From Mesotaenium endlicherianum (lineage: Eukaryota > Streptophyta > Zygnematophyceae > Zygnematales > Mesotaeniaceae), in contig WELA01007809.1 of NCBI GenBank assembly GCA_009602735.1, forward strand, positions 439,794 to 484,861: a stretch of DNA of 45,068 bases, read 5' to 3'. This document shows, in pieces, positions 9,083 through 17,901 of the stretch. Both the position numbers and the translations under genes were made by a program. Positions within the stretch are counted from its first letter, which is position 1. Every line of letters begins with the position of its first letter. Below the pieces are notes generated by a model, which saw only the letters and a program-made list of their open reading frames with translations, made no database searches and was not told where the DNA came from.

Positions 9083-9827
9083 TGTAATGAATCAGTATAT
9101 TAGTAGATATAATATTCATTTAAATATAATAGTTAATTTAGTTTGGCCTGCTGAACTTTAGTTAGTAGTCAGTCTGCTGAACTTTAGTTAATAATCAGTC
9201 TGCTGGACTTTACATAATTATCAGTTTAATGACTCGGCCAAAAGCAGCAGGCTGAAGTCAACTTAAGTCAGCTTGCTGACACATTCTTTGACAGCCAGCT
9301 GACTTCCGTGCTCGGTAGCAGCGAACTGCCTTGATATGCATCTAAGTACGACATGCTAGATGAATGGCCAGATGACATCCCCATGATGGATGGCTATTCG
9401 GGATGATGGGAGATGGCGGTGGATTTGGTTAACCGAGGTCCTACCAACGTGGTTAACTCCCGGGTAGGCGGTGCCATCGCACTGACCGTTGAACAGTAAA
9501 CTCATTCCATGTACATATGCTAGGCATTGCTCTCGAGTTCGGCATTCGGAAACGAGGCCAACTCTCTTGTACAGCTTACTGAGAGAGATCTGAATCCAAG
9601 GCGAGAAGCCATTGATACGCACTGTCTTCTAACCTTGCTTATGTATGAGTTTACTGATTTGCATCATTGATGCTAGTTTACTCGCATTTGACTTACGAGT
9701 ATTATTCCCTGCTAGTGTATTGTCCTTTGCCGTTTAACTAGTTAACGGAAATACCATAAAGATTACTTGCTGATATAAAGATCTTTATTAATTGTTAATC
9801 GCCTATTTGGTAAGTCGATTCATTTCA
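9083..9827 (+). repeat. Element B 5' LTR (745 bp)
   Basis: It starts TGTAATGAATC and ends GATTCATTTCA, a near-inverted terminal pair with TG...CA ends. The U3 part has three copies of a roughly 26-bp unit built on CTGCTG(A/G)ACTTTA; the 3' LTR has two. Confidence 0.95.
9774..9780 (+). promoter_or_regulatory. Candidate TATA box in LTR (TATAAAG)
   Basis: TATAAAG lies 47 nt before the LTR end, and the same position holds TATAAAG or TATAAAA in every copy, including diverged element A. If it is the promoter, R and U5 are very short. It overlaps the perfect palindrome TAAAGATCTTTA, so another role is possible. Confidence 0.35.
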
Positions 9828-9828
9828 G

Positions 9829-9840
9829 TGGTATCGGAGC
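9829..9840 (+). promoter_or_regulatory. Element B primer-binding site
   Basis: TGGTATCGGAGC starts one base after the LTR. It differs from the canonical initiator tRNA-Met complement by one A-to-G change, which would still allow a G-U pair. C and D carry the same variant. The gag ATG follows only 21 nt later. Confidence 0.85.
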
Positions 9841-9861
9841 AGTTATCACAGTCTTCTTTGT

Positions 9862-11340
9862 ATGGTAAGGACAAGGTCTCAAACTAGCAACTCCCGAGAC
9901 ATGGAGAACCAGGATAACGAGAATGTCGAAAACCAGGCGGAAAGCCATGTAGCGGGAAACCGTACCTATTCGGAAGCAGTAGCGGATACTGCAGCTAGGG
10001 AGGCAGCAGATGAGGCAGCTGCTATTGCCTCAGTCGCAGCTCAGCAAGCTGAGGAGGAGATAGCCAGACTAGAAGCTGAACAAGTAGCAAAGGCCGCTGA
10101 AGATATACAAAGGAGGGAAGGACAGCCAGCTGACGAGCGCACTGTTGAAGAACTTATGGCATCAAGGGCCAATGTTCTGAACCCACCTCCTGCCGTACAA
10201 CTCAATGTACCCCTAGGTCAAATACGTGACCGGCTGAATGCGGCAGGAATTGCTGCTGCAGGAGCAAGAGGGATTGTTGAGGACACTACTCAGCGAGTAG
10301 ATGCCAATGCTGCTGCTGCATTTGCTAATCTACCACCCCAAAATGTAGACTTGGGAGCATTGTTCGTTCAGATGCAGTCGCAAATGGCGACCATGTATCA
10401 GTCCCAGCAGGAGGACAAAAGAATCATAATGTCCCTACTCCGGGACAGAGACCAACTGGGGTCTCACACCACTAGTGGTGGTGGCCGAGGGCCTAGTAAG
10501 CCCAAGCCGAAACCTCCCCAGGACTATGATCCTGAGGGAAACAGAAAATATTACCTGATCAAGTTTCTCGCGGATGTTGAGCAGTGGCTGGAGAACTACC
10601 CAGAACTGCAAGATTACGAGAAGGTCAGGCACACCGGTGCGCTACTGAAAGGCAGTGCCGCAGACTGGTGGCTTTACTGGAAGGAAGAGCGTAAGGCTCG
10701 GCAACTCGGTGACCCTACGTGGGTAGAGTTTGTCGAGAAGTTGCATGAGAAGTTTGATGTCATCAACCAGCAGGAGAAAGCTATCTATGCGATGATCTCC
10801 CTGACACTGAAGCAGACCACTTCAGTTGCTGAGTTTGCTCAAAAGTTCCAAGAGAACATGATGAAGCAGCCTGATTTGCCAGAACGGTATAGGATAGCAT
10901 ACTTCAGGTATGGCTTGAAATCCGAGGTCTCTGGTCATTTTGCTGAGAAAAAGTATGAGAAACTGGCTGACTTGATCCAGGATGCTGACGCCTGGGATCA
11001 GCAGCAGTTCAATCACAAGCGCCAGAGTAACGCTTTGGTGTCTAAGATTGTCAAAAAGCCCCACGGTTCCTACAATGCAGTTGAAGGAGACCAGGCTGAG
11101 GATAATCAGGGTGATGAATATGAGTATGAGTACAATGCTATTCAGTCTAGAGGTAGAGGTGGTCCCTCTCGAGGTGGCTATGGAAGGGGTGGTGGTAGGA
11201 CTAAGCCGAGACCAGCCTCAGCAAAATCTACTTGCTACCATTGTCAGCAGAAAGGCCACTACAGAGAACAGTGTCCGGTCAAGCACCTGCCTAAGGTCGA
11301 GAGAAAAGACCAGCCTTTAAAAGACAGCAACAGTCAGTAA
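9862..11340 (+). CDS. gag: Element B Gag polyprotein (492 aa)
   Basis: This is the structural polyprotein that forms virus-like particles and packages the RNA. An acidic, Ala/Glu/Arg-rich probable coiled coil spans residues 44-100. A retrotransposon capsid domain (about 230-390) carries [17 protein letters not shown] and [11 protein letters not shown] Gly/Arg-rich stretch precedes a single CCHC zinc knuckle, [14 protein letters not shown], at 458-471. The protein is identical in element C. The ATG is the first after the PBS and is followed directly by GTAAGG, a splice-donor match. The stop TAA (11338-11340) lies inside the hairpin of the frameshift signal, so Gag-Pol would be made by -1 slippage at 11316-11322. 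Confidence 0.93.
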   Translation: MVRTRSQTSNSRDMENQDNENVENQAESHVAGNRTYSEAVADTAAREAADEAAAIASVAAQQAEEEIARLEAEQVAKAAEDIQRREGQPADERTVEELMASRANVLNPPPAVQLNVPLGQIRDRLNAAGIAAAGARGIVEDTTQRVDANAAAAFANLPPQNVDLGALFVQMQSQMATMYQSQQEDKRIIMSLLRDRDQLGSHTTSGGGRGPSKPKPKPPQDYDPEGNRKYYLIKFLADVEQWLENYPELQDYEKVRHTGALLKGSAADWWLYWKEERKARQLGDPTWVEFVEKLHEKFDVINQQEKAIYAMISLTLKQTTSVAEFAQKFQENMMKQPDLPERYRIAYFRYGLKSEVSGHFAEKKYEKLADLIQDADAWDQQQFNHKRQSNALVSKIVKKPHGSYNAVEGDQAEDNQGDEYEYEYNAIQSRGRGGPSRGGYGRGGGRTKPRPASAKSTCYHCQQKGHYREQCPVKHLPKVERKDQPLKDSNSQ

Positions 11341-14300
11341 TCCAGTCTACTGACTGTGAGGATGCTAGAGATAGTGAGTCGTCACTAGCTGCCCTCGTAG
11401 CAGGTATTATGGGTCCTGCTGAACTGGATTCACTATGCATGCCTGACAACCAGATAAAGGAGACCATCAGCAATATAGACGTCCAGAGAGTGCACACTCT
11501 GGATGCTCTTGTTCCACCTGATGTCCAACATTTCTTTGCTACGTCAGGAGAACAATGCGAAAGTCAGGAAAAGACAGTCCCCCCTATCCTACTGCATTGC
11601 ATGATTGCAGGTAGGAAGGTGAGGGCATTTGTTGACGGAGGGGCGTCACATACTTTTATCCACAAGGACTTAGTTAAGCGGCTAAGGCTGCCTACTGTCA
11701 CCCAAGGGAATAGAAAAATATTCCTTGGAGATGCCTCAAGTATCCCGGGAGGAGTTATAACCAAGCCTATTGAGGTCCAGTTAGGTTCTGGCATTGCAGT
11801 TCTAACTGAAACGCTTACATTTGAGGTACTCAACACTGGCTTTTATGATCTCGTGCTAGGCAGGTCCTGGCTTAATAGACATCAAGCTGAAGTGTGTTGG
11901 AGCAGAGGTACAGTTAAAGTGAGAGGAGCCAGTGATGGGCAGACTGACTTGGCACCCACCAGTGCTCTTCCTCTTGTCCTGTGTGGATGGCAAATGAAGG
12001 AAAAGAAGAGGCTTCCAGAAGGATGCAAGTTGCTGAATGCAATGGAGTTCGTCAAAAGCTGGAACCAGAAGGAAGACAGAATGTTCTGTCTGCTGCTAAG
12101 AGAGGTACCTCCTCAACCTGAAGAAGTGGTTGAGAAAAAGGTACACCCTCCGGAACACCCTACTGCTGCAAACATTGTTGCTCAGTACACGGATGTGTTT
12201 AATATGCCTCCAGGACTACCCCCTAAGCGGGAAGTAGATCATAGGATTGATTTATTACCTGGTAGCCAGCCACCCTGGCAACGCACGTATGGCTTGTCTT
12301 ATTTGGAGAGTGAGGAGTTGAAAACACAGATTGCAGAGCTGGAGGAAAATGGTTACATTTCTCCCAGTAAATCACCGTACGGCGCACCTATCCTATTTGT
12401 TAAGAAAAAGGATGGCAGTATGCGGATGTGTGTGGATTACAGAGCCCTGAACAGAATTACAGTAAAGAACAAGTATGCTTTACCCAGAATCGAGGACTTG
12501 CTTGATACCCTGTCTGGCGCTAAGGTGTTCAGTAAGATAGATCTCAAGAGTGGTTATCATCAAATCAGAATTGCTGAGGGGGATGAACACAAGACTGCTT
12601 TCCGCACACGTTATGGACACTATGAGTTCAACGTGATGCCATTTGGACTGACTAATGCTCCTGCTACCTTTATGGGTGCTATGAATGACATTTTCAGACC
12701 TTATTTGGATAAGTTTGTGCAAGTTTTCCTGGATGATATTTTAATTTTCTCTAAAGATGAAGCTCAGCACACTGAACACTTAAAGAAAGTGCTGGACACT
12801 CTGCGGAAAAATCACTTGTATGCTAAAATGAGCAAGTGTGATTTCTTTAAGGAAAGTATTGAATTCTTAGGCCACGTTGTCAGTAAAGAGGGCATCAGTG
12901 TGGATCCTAAGAAAGTCCAGACCATAAGGGACTGGCCAGTACCACAGTCTGTCTCTGAAGTTAGATCCTTCCTCGGGTTGGCTAACTACTATAGGAGATT
13001 TATTGAGAATTATTCCACAAAGGCCAGTAAACTGACTGACCTTACTAAGAAAGACATCGGGTATGTGTGGGGGGAAGAGCAGCAGGCTGCCTTCCAGACC
13101 CTTAAAGATGCCCTTTGTTCTGCCCCAGTGCTAGCCGTGTATGACCCCAGCAAACCGGTGCAGGTGGTTACTGATGCCTCTGATTTTGCCATGGGTGCTA
13201 TTTTGTTGCAGCCTGCTGACAAAACCACAAAGGATGGTAAGGTACGGCAGGAGTGGCATCCTGTGTTGTATGAGTCTATGAAATTTAATCCAGCGGAGAT
13301 TAATTACTCAGTGCATGATAAAGAGCTGCTAGCTATCATTCATGTACTCAAACAGTGGAGAGCATACTTACATGGTAAAGCTTTTAAGGTGATTACAGAT
13401 CATCTAGCTCTGACCCACTTTCAGAAGAAGTCCAAGCTGTCGAGGAGGGAGAACCGCTGGAGCCAGATGCTGGAGCAGTTCCAAGTCCAGATCGACTACA
13501 AACCAGGGAAGTTGAATCCTGCTGATGCACTCTCTAGAAGACCTGACTTGCAAGAAAGGAACTTTAGTCAGCATGCTGTAGATAAAGTCCTGTGTGCACT
13601 CACTTCACTAAAGGTGAAAAAGTCCTTCCTTGAACAACTTAGGAAAGCCTACCTTTCTGACCCAACATTTGAGCCCAGCCCCACTACTGGTATGTGTCGT
13701 GCTACCGCACTCGGGTATAAGCTCAAGGGAGGGGTCTGGGTGACTGAAACCACTTCAGGCAGGCTGAAGCTGGTCATTCCTAATAATTTGGAAATAAGGT
13801 CTCTCTTACTGAGTCAAGCTCATGACAGTCTCCTGGGTGGACATTTGGGGCAGGCCAAAACTGTTGGCAAACTGGCAAAACATTATCATTGGGAGGGGTT
13901 ACCCCGGGAGGTCTTGAAATATGTCAAGTCCTGTGACCAGTGTCAGAGAAATAAGTCTCGGCACACACCACCCGGAGGTCTCTTGCAACCGCTACCCATC
14001 CCAGCGGGACGCTGGGAAACTATATCCATGGACTGGGTGGTCTCACTACCAAGAACTGCCAACGGGCATGATTCAATACTGGTAGTCGTGGATAAACTGA
14101 CAAAAATGGTCATTTTTATCCCCACAACTGTCAAAGTGACTGCACTCGAAACAGCGAGACAGTTTTACAACCATGTAGTATGCCAACATGGGCTCCCTTC
14201 TAATATCATCTCAGACAGAGACTCAAAATTCACCTCTAAGTTCTGGAGAGCTTTAATGGGGTTAATGGGAGTCAAACAGCTGCTCAGCACAGCAAACCAC

Positions 14301-15125
14301 CCTCAGACTGATGGGCAGACTGAAAGAACTAACCGAGTTCTGCAGGAGGTGCTGAGAGCATATATTAACCAAAAACAAGATAATTGGGATGACCTGTTGC
14401 CTCAAATTCAGTTTGCGGTCAACAGTGCGGTGCACGCGTCAACGGGCAAAACTCCTTTTGAACTCAGCCTGGGTAGAGTCCCTAAGTCTCCTCTAGATGT
14501 GCTAGGGGAATCTTTAACTCACCCTGAAGGGATTGACAACCCGGTCTCCCTCCAGTTAACTCAGGAGTTTGCTGACACCCTGTCAGAAGTCCAACGAAAC
14601 TTGCACACGGCCCAAGAAAACCAACAAAAATACGCTAATCAACACCGTCGGGAACTGACATTTTCCAAGGGGGATTTAGTCAAACTGCATTCTCAGCACC
14701 TGTACCTCCCTGGTGTGGTCAAGAAAAAGCTTGGCCCTGTCTGGGTCGGTCCATATTCGGTGGTCCGTCGTGTCGGTCAGAATGCTTACAAACTGAACAT
14801 GTCAGCTGAATACAAGGGGCACCCGGTCTTTAATGTCTCCTTCCTGGAACCGTACATCAAAGGTGATACACTGTTCACAGGTCGGTTCCCTGTCCAACCG
14901 GGACCGGTCCCCGCTGTCCGGGACGGCGACCCTGAGGAATATGAGGTCGATGAGATTTTAGACGCTCGCTCGGTCCGTCGATCGTCTAAATATGTCATGA
15001 AATACCTCATTCGATGGAAGGGTTACGATGCCTCTGGGGACACTTGGGAGTTTAAGGACCACTTGACCAATGCCAAAGGGGCGTTGACACGGTTCCACCT
15101 TCGGGCCGCTGGAGTCCCTCCATAA
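11295..15125 (+). CDS. pol: Element B Pol polyprotein (protease-RT-RNase H-integrase-chromodomain)
   Basis: The frame is open from 11295; the first ATG is at 11409, and residue numbers here count from it (1238 aa). Protease: FVDGGAS with catalytic D76. Reverse transcriptase about 300-500: D378 in [11 protein letters not shown] and D442/D443 in FLDDIL. RNase H about 580-710: D589, E639, D664 and D706. Integrase: zinc motif H805, H812, C842, C845; catalytic D875, D936, E972 with D-35-E spacing. GPY/F module about 1109-1131. C-terminal chromodomain about 1179-1230 with [10 protein letters not shown] and DTWE, which in chromoviruses directs integration into particular chromatin. Expression is probably as Gag-Pol by -1 frameshifting. 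It differs from C at only four residues (N14K, H246S, N255K, M762V). Confidence 0.95.
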   Translation, partial: GREKRPAFKRQQQSVIQSTDCEDARDSESSLAALVAGIMGPAELDSLCMPDNQIKETISNIDVQRVHTLDALVPPDVQHFFATSGEQCESQEKTVPPILLHCMIAGRKVRAFVDGGASHTFIHKDLVKRLRLPTVTQGNRKIFLGDASSIPGGVITKPIEVQLGSGIAVLTETLTFEVLNTGFYDLVLGRSWLNRHQAEVCWSRGTVKVRGASDGQTDLAPTSALPLVLCGWQMKEKKRLPEGCKLLNAMEFVKSWNQKEDRMFCLLLREVPPQPEEVVEKKVHPPEHPTAANIVAQYTDVFNMPPGLPPKREVDHRIDLLPGSQPPWQRTYGLSYLESEELKTQIAELEENGYISPSKSPYGAPILFVKKKDGSMRMCVDYRALNRITVKNKYALPRIEDLLDTLSGAKVFSKIDLKSGYHQIRIAEGDEHKTAFRTRYGHYEFNVMPFGLTNAPATFMGAMNDIFRPYLDKFVQVFLDDILIFSKDEAQHTEHLKKVLDTLRKNHLYAKMSKCDFFKESIEFLGHVVSKEGISVDPKKVQTIRDWPVPQSVSEVRSFLGLANYYRRFIENYSTKASKLTDLTKKDIGYVWGEEQQAAFQTLKDALCSAPVLAVYDPSKPVQVVTDASDFAMGAILLQPADKTTKDGKVRQEWHPVLYESMKFNPAEINYSVHDKELLAIIHVLKQWRAYLHGKAFKVITDHLALTHFQKKSKLSRRENRWSQMLEQFQVQIDYKPGKLNPADALSRRPDLQERNFSQHAVDKVLCALTSLKVKKSFLEQLRKAYLSDPTFEPSPTTGMCRATALGYKLKGGVWVTETTSGRLKLVIPNNLEIRSLLLSQAHDSLLGGHLGQAKTVGKLAKHYHWEGLPREVLKYVKSCDQCQRNKSRHTPPGGLLQPLPIPAGRWETISMDWVVSLPRTANGHDSILVVVDKLTKMVIFIPTTVKVTALETARQFYNHVVCQHGLPSNIISDRDSKFTSKFWRALMGLMGVKQLLSTANHPQTDGQTERTNRVLQEVLRAYINQKQDNWDDLLPQIQFAVNSAVHASTGKTPFELSLGRVPKSPLDVLGESLTHPEGIDNPVSLQLTQEFADTLSEVQRNLHTAQENQQKYANQHRRELTFSKGDLVKLHSQHLYLPGVVKKKLGPVWVGPYSVVRRVGQNAYKLNMSAEYKGHPVFNVSFLEPYIKGDTLFTGRFPVQPGPVPAVRDGDPEEYEVDEILDARSVRRSSKYVMKYLIRWKGYDASGDTWEFKDHLTNAKGALTRFHLRAAGVPP
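11316..11357 (+). promoter_or_regulatory. -1 programmed ribosomal frameshift cassette (element B)
   Basis: In the gag frame the heptamer reads T TTA AAA (11316-11322), a canonical X XXY YYZ slippery site. A 7-nt spacer (11323-11329) leads to a perfect 10-bp hairpin: ACAGTCAGTA at 11330-11339, an 8-nt loop at 11340-11347, and TACTGACTGT at 11348-11357. A -1 slip moves from gag into the open pol frame (TTT AAA AGA CAG). Six loop bases, ATCCAG, could also pair with CTGGAT at 11424-11429, which would make a long-range pseudoknot. The first part is read directly; the pseudoknot is speculative. Confidence 0.85.
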
Positions 15126-15172
15126 CTGTCATTTCAGTTGACACGGGAAGGTGACAGGCGGTCCTGTCTCCA

Positions 15173-15191
15173 TTTAAGTTGGAGGGGAAAA
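15173..15191 (+). promoter_or_regulatory. Internal (second) polypurine-tract-like site, element B
   Basis: TTTAAGTTGGAGGGGAAAA shares the 13-nt core TTAAGTTGGAGGG with the 3' PPT at 17168-17180. It lies 48 nt after the pol stop, and matching sites occur at 21351-21363 (A), 25693-25711 (C, minus) and 43728-43740 (D). It might prime plus-strand DNA internally, like a central PPT, or be a relic of an earlier 3' end. Confidence 0.6.
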
Positions 15192-15288
15192 TATATGACA
15201 GTTAGTGAGCGAGAGCGATAAAAACACACTCATACGTTTATGTGTAGCGCATCGCAACTACGTCAACTTTTAGCAATCATCCTGTAAG

Positions 15289-15391
15289 GTAAACAGCAGC
15301 GAAGCCACTATACTAAATACTAACATACTTCCTGCAATCCCTATGACAAAGGTCCATATCCTACTAACTTGTGCCCTGGTTACATGTGCAG
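15289..15391 (+). other. Candidate intron / 3' splice site ahead of ORF3, element B
   Basis: A donor match AAG|GTAAAC (GT at 15289) and an acceptor TGTGCAG (AG at 15390-15391) bound 103 nt. A perfect TACTAAC branch-point match lies at 15362-15368, 24 nt before the acceptor. The ORF3 ATG starts at 15393, one base after the cut. The three sites are kept in A (21615-21723), C (25493-25595) and D (44474-44579), although the sequence between them varies. The acceptor could also pair with an upstream donor, for instance ATG|GTAAGG at the gag start. Confidence 0.55.
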
Positions 15392-15392
15392 G

Positions 15393-17069
15393 ATGGCGCC
15401 CACCACACAAAAGGAGGACAGAAAGCGCAAGGCAGAAGAAGCCAGGAGGACAATGGAGCAATACCAGAAGGAGCTGGCGGCGACGTCCCTCACCAGGAGA
15501 GAACAAGAAAGGGTCCGCAAACAACAAGAGGCGGCAGAAGAGGCACAGAGGAAGAAGGATCAGGAAGCGGAAAACCTCAGGAAGGCTGAGGAGGAGAGAC
15601 AGAAGAAACAGCAAGAAGAAGCGGCAGCGGCAGAAGAGGAGAAAAGAAAAAAGATTGAAGCGGACAGACAGAAGAGCTTGGCCACTTACAGGTATACTGT
15701 GGTGGGTGGCCAAAACTTCGATAACCTGAAGGAAGCATTGCTGGCAGCCCAGGAGATCAACAGGCTGGAACAGACAACACTGCTACAGAAGGAAGGAGCT
15801 ACAGCACTGGACAGGTACATCGAGACACACACCGGCGTGGTCCTTTACGAAGATTATGCTAAGATGGTGGGCTATACAGCAGAGCAGGCCCGGTATCTCG
15901 CAGATGATTCAGAGGACAAGCCGGTCCCCATACCGGGAATAGTGGGAGATCAGAGACTCATCCGGATGGTGAGCATGCGGCCCGATAGCTTTAAGGATAC
16001 GGTATTCTACCTCACACTCCTGCCAGCTTACAATGAAGTTGAGAGAAGGAGCTGGGAGTACTTGGCCAGGGAAGCAGGACAGCAGATGTTCTCTCCCCAC
16101 TGGTTCCCGTGTAAACTGAGGAAGGCTGAGCACGGACCCCAGTACTACCAGCAGCCAACAGACTGGAGGTGGATGACCGTCACAAATAAGAAGCAGGAGT
16201 GTGACCGAGCCCAACCGGATGACTTCCACTATGGCCTAGACGGCTATCTCATCCTACCACCTCACATTGCCCCTTGGGACCCCAGGCTGAATGGATGCCT
16301 GAGCAATATGAATGCAGAGACCAAGGAACATAGGAGGAGGGGAAGAGACTACTTCTCTAAGGGAAAGCATGCCTTTGTCAAATGGGCAAAGAATGCAGGC
16401 CGGATAGATATCAGTAGGCTGAAGGCCAAGCAACCTCCAGCGCGCCCTAAGAAAGGGAGGTCGGTAGACTACTCCATGTCTACTAGGGAGCAGGACGACT
16501 TAGTGGACGAGACCCCTACTCTCTCCGAGGAGGAGGATGAGGAGGATGAGGAAGAAGAACAAGGCAGAGGAGAAGCATCAGCAGCAGGTACTCAGGATAC
16601 CCAGGGAGAGGCAGTGGCACTTCCTAAAGAACCACGATCAGGTGTGTGGAATGTGATCCCCGTTATGGCGACAACTGGACCCCGCGCTCGCTCCCCCAGC
16701 CCACCTGCCCAAGCAGGGGAAGAAGCTGATCTGACTGTACTGGGCAGCAGACACAGGCAGAAATCCCCAGAGGACAGGGGTGCCAGAAGAGGGACACGCG
16801 GGTGGGCCAGAGGTATGCCAGCCTCCCCCTCCGCTCAGGGGCATGTACCTCTAGCCAATGTATTTCAGCATCCTACTGGAATGCCTGTCTATGTGGGAAT
16901 CAACACCCAAATAGTTGAAGAGCAGGCCACCATCCTCCGTTCTCCTCGAGGGCCAACTTTAGAGCAAACAGGGTTCTTTAGAAGGCCAGCTGACAGACCT
17001 AGAGGGCTGTCCAGATCTAGGTCCAGATCTCCGTCCCCTGATCCTGAAGCCCCAGGAACCACCCCTTAA
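15393..17069 (+). CDS. Element B ORF3, 558-aa protein of unknown function
   Basis: I do not recognise this protein. Start: ATG at 15393 (MAPTTQKEDRKRKAEEARR); the open frame also runs back through ATG at 15384 and TTG at 15369, which lie within the putative intron. Residues about 5-105 are very rich in Glu, Lys, Gln, Arg and Ala, a probable long coiled coil. A compact region about 105-350 includes YTVVGGQNFDNLKEALLAAQ, LLPAYNEVERRSWEYLARE and FHYGLDGYLILPPHIAPWDP. An acidic run EEEDEEDEEEEQ lies near 377-390, and the C-terminus is Pro/Ser/Arg-rich with an SRSRSRSPSP tail. No signal peptide, membrane segment or fusion peptide is visible, so it does not look like an envelope. C differs at three residues, and old copy A keeps the same domain order, which suggests selection. 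A nucleic-acid or nuclear role is only a guess. Confidence 0.85.
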   Translation: MAPTTQKEDRKRKAEEARRTMEQYQKELAATSLTRREQERVRKQQEAAEEAQRKKDQEAENLRKAEEERQKKQQEEAAAAEEEKRKKIEADRQKSLATYRYTVVGGQNFDNLKEALLAAQEINRLEQTTLLQKEGATALDRYIETHTGVVLYEDYAKMVGYTAEQARYLADDSEDKPVPIPGIVGDQRLIRMVSMRPDSFKDTVFYLTLLPAYNEVERRSWEYLAREAGQQMFSPHWFPCKLRKAEHGPQYYQQPTDWRWMTVTNKKQECDRAQPDDFHYGLDGYLILPPHIAPWDPRLNGCLSNMNAETKEHRRRGRDYFSKGKHAFVKWAKNAGRIDISRLKAKQPPARPKKGRSVDYSMSTREQDDLVDETPTLSEEEDEEDEEEEQGRGEASAAGTQDTQGEAVALPKEPRSGVWNVIPVMATTGPRARSPSPPAQAGEEADLTVLGSRHRQKSPEDRGARRGTRGWARGMPASPSAQGHVPLANVFQHPTGMPVYVGINTQIVEEQATILRSPRGPTLEQTGFFRRPADRPRGLSRSRSRSPSPDPEAPGTTP

Positions 17070-17147
17070 GGTGACAGGCTGAAAAGATAGTCAGTAAGGG
17101 AGGCTGGTCAGGGTCAGTTTCTTTATTTAAAGCTTTTGCAGTTTAAT

Positions 17148-17164
17148 GTTGTCGAGGCGACAAC
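17148..17164 (+). other. Perfect GTTGTCG hairpin just before the PPT, element B
   Basis: GTTGTCG, loop AGG, CGACAAC. It is kept in A (about 22722-22738) and C (23720-23736). Its position immediately 5' of the polypurine tract suggests a role in reverse transcription or RNA dimerisation (inference). Confidence 0.6.
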
Positions 17165-17167
17165 AAG

Positions 17168-17182
17168 TTAAGTTGGAGGGAT
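17168..17182 (+). promoter_or_regulatory. Element B 3' polypurine tract
   Basis: TTAAGTTGGAGGGAT lies directly before the 3' LTR TGTAATG. It is the expected plus-strand primer site. Confidence 0.85.
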
Positions 17183-17901
17183 TGTAATGAATCAGTATAT
17201 TAGTGGATATAATATTCATTTAAATATAATAGTTAATTAAGTTCAGCCTGCTGAACTTTAGTTAATAATCAGTCTGCTGGACTTTACATAATTATCAGTT
17301 TAATGACTCGGCCAAAAGCAGCAGGCTGAAGTCAACTTAAGTCAGCTTGCTGACACATTCTTTGACAGCCAGCTGACTTCCGTACTCGGTAGCAGCGAAC
17401 TGCCTTGATATGCATCTAAGTGCGATATGCTAGATGAATGGCCAGATGACATCCCTATGATGGATGGCTATTCGGGATGATGGGAGATGGCGGTGGATTT
17501 GGTTAACCGAGGTCCTACCAACGTGGTTAACTCCCGGGTAGGCGGTGCCATCGCACTGACCGTTGAACAGTAAACTCATTCCATGTACATATGCTAGGCA
17601 TTGCTCTCGAGTTCGGCATTCGGAAACGAGGCCAACTCTCTTGTACAGCTTACTGAGAGAGATCTGAATCCAAGGCGAGAAGCCATTGATACGCACTGTC
17701 TTCTAACCTTGCTTATGTATGAGTTTACTGATTTGCATTATTGATGCTAGTTTACTCTCATTTGACTGACGAGTAGTATTCCCTGCTAGTGTATTGTCCT
17801 TTGCCGTTTAACGAGTTAACGGAAATACCATAAAGATTACTTGCTGATATAAAGATCTTTATTAATTGTTAATCGCCTATTTGGTAAGTCGATTCATTTC
17901 A
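17183..17901 (+). repeat. Element B 3' LTR (719 bp)
   Basis: Same termini as the 5' LTR. It lacks one 26-bp U3 unit and shows about a dozen substitutions against the 5' LTR by eye, in both the U3 and the terminal part. Confidence 0.95.

Larger units (their letters stand above)
9083..17901 (+). mobile_element. Element B: intact Ty3/gypsy chromovirus-like element with extra ORF3
   Basis: The 8819-bp element is flanked by the GGCTG duplication and sits inside the pol gene of element A. Order: 5' LTR, PBS, gag, -1 frameshift signal, pol with integrase and chromodomain, spacer with an internal polypurine core and intron-like segment, ORF3, hairpin, PPT, 3' LTR. All three ORFs are open, so it is coding-competent by inspection. 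It matches element C with no indel across 9828-17182. Confidence 0.95.

Noticed and set aside
10982..11320. 112-codon frame within gag (also in C and D)
   Set aside because: A shadow of gag in another frame; low-complexity and without motifs.
15369..15392. Upstream TTG/ATG extension of ORF3
   Set aside because: It lies within the putative intron, begins with a non-ATG codon, and the branch point and acceptor favour the ATG at 15393.
15270..15713. Antisense 147-codon Leu-rich frame that looks like a membrane protein
   Set aside because: The Leu/Phe richness is the complement of Lys/Glu codons of the ORF3 coiled coil.
15343..15729. 128-codon and 72-codon frames overlapping the start of ORF3 (and equivalents in C and D)
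   Set aside because: Alternate-frame shadows of the Glu/Lys-rich coiled-coil coding sequence. Their conservation follows from ORF3.
15393..17069. ORF3 as a retroviral envelope
   Set aside because: No signal peptide, membrane segment, cysteine-rich ectodomain or fusion peptide is visible.
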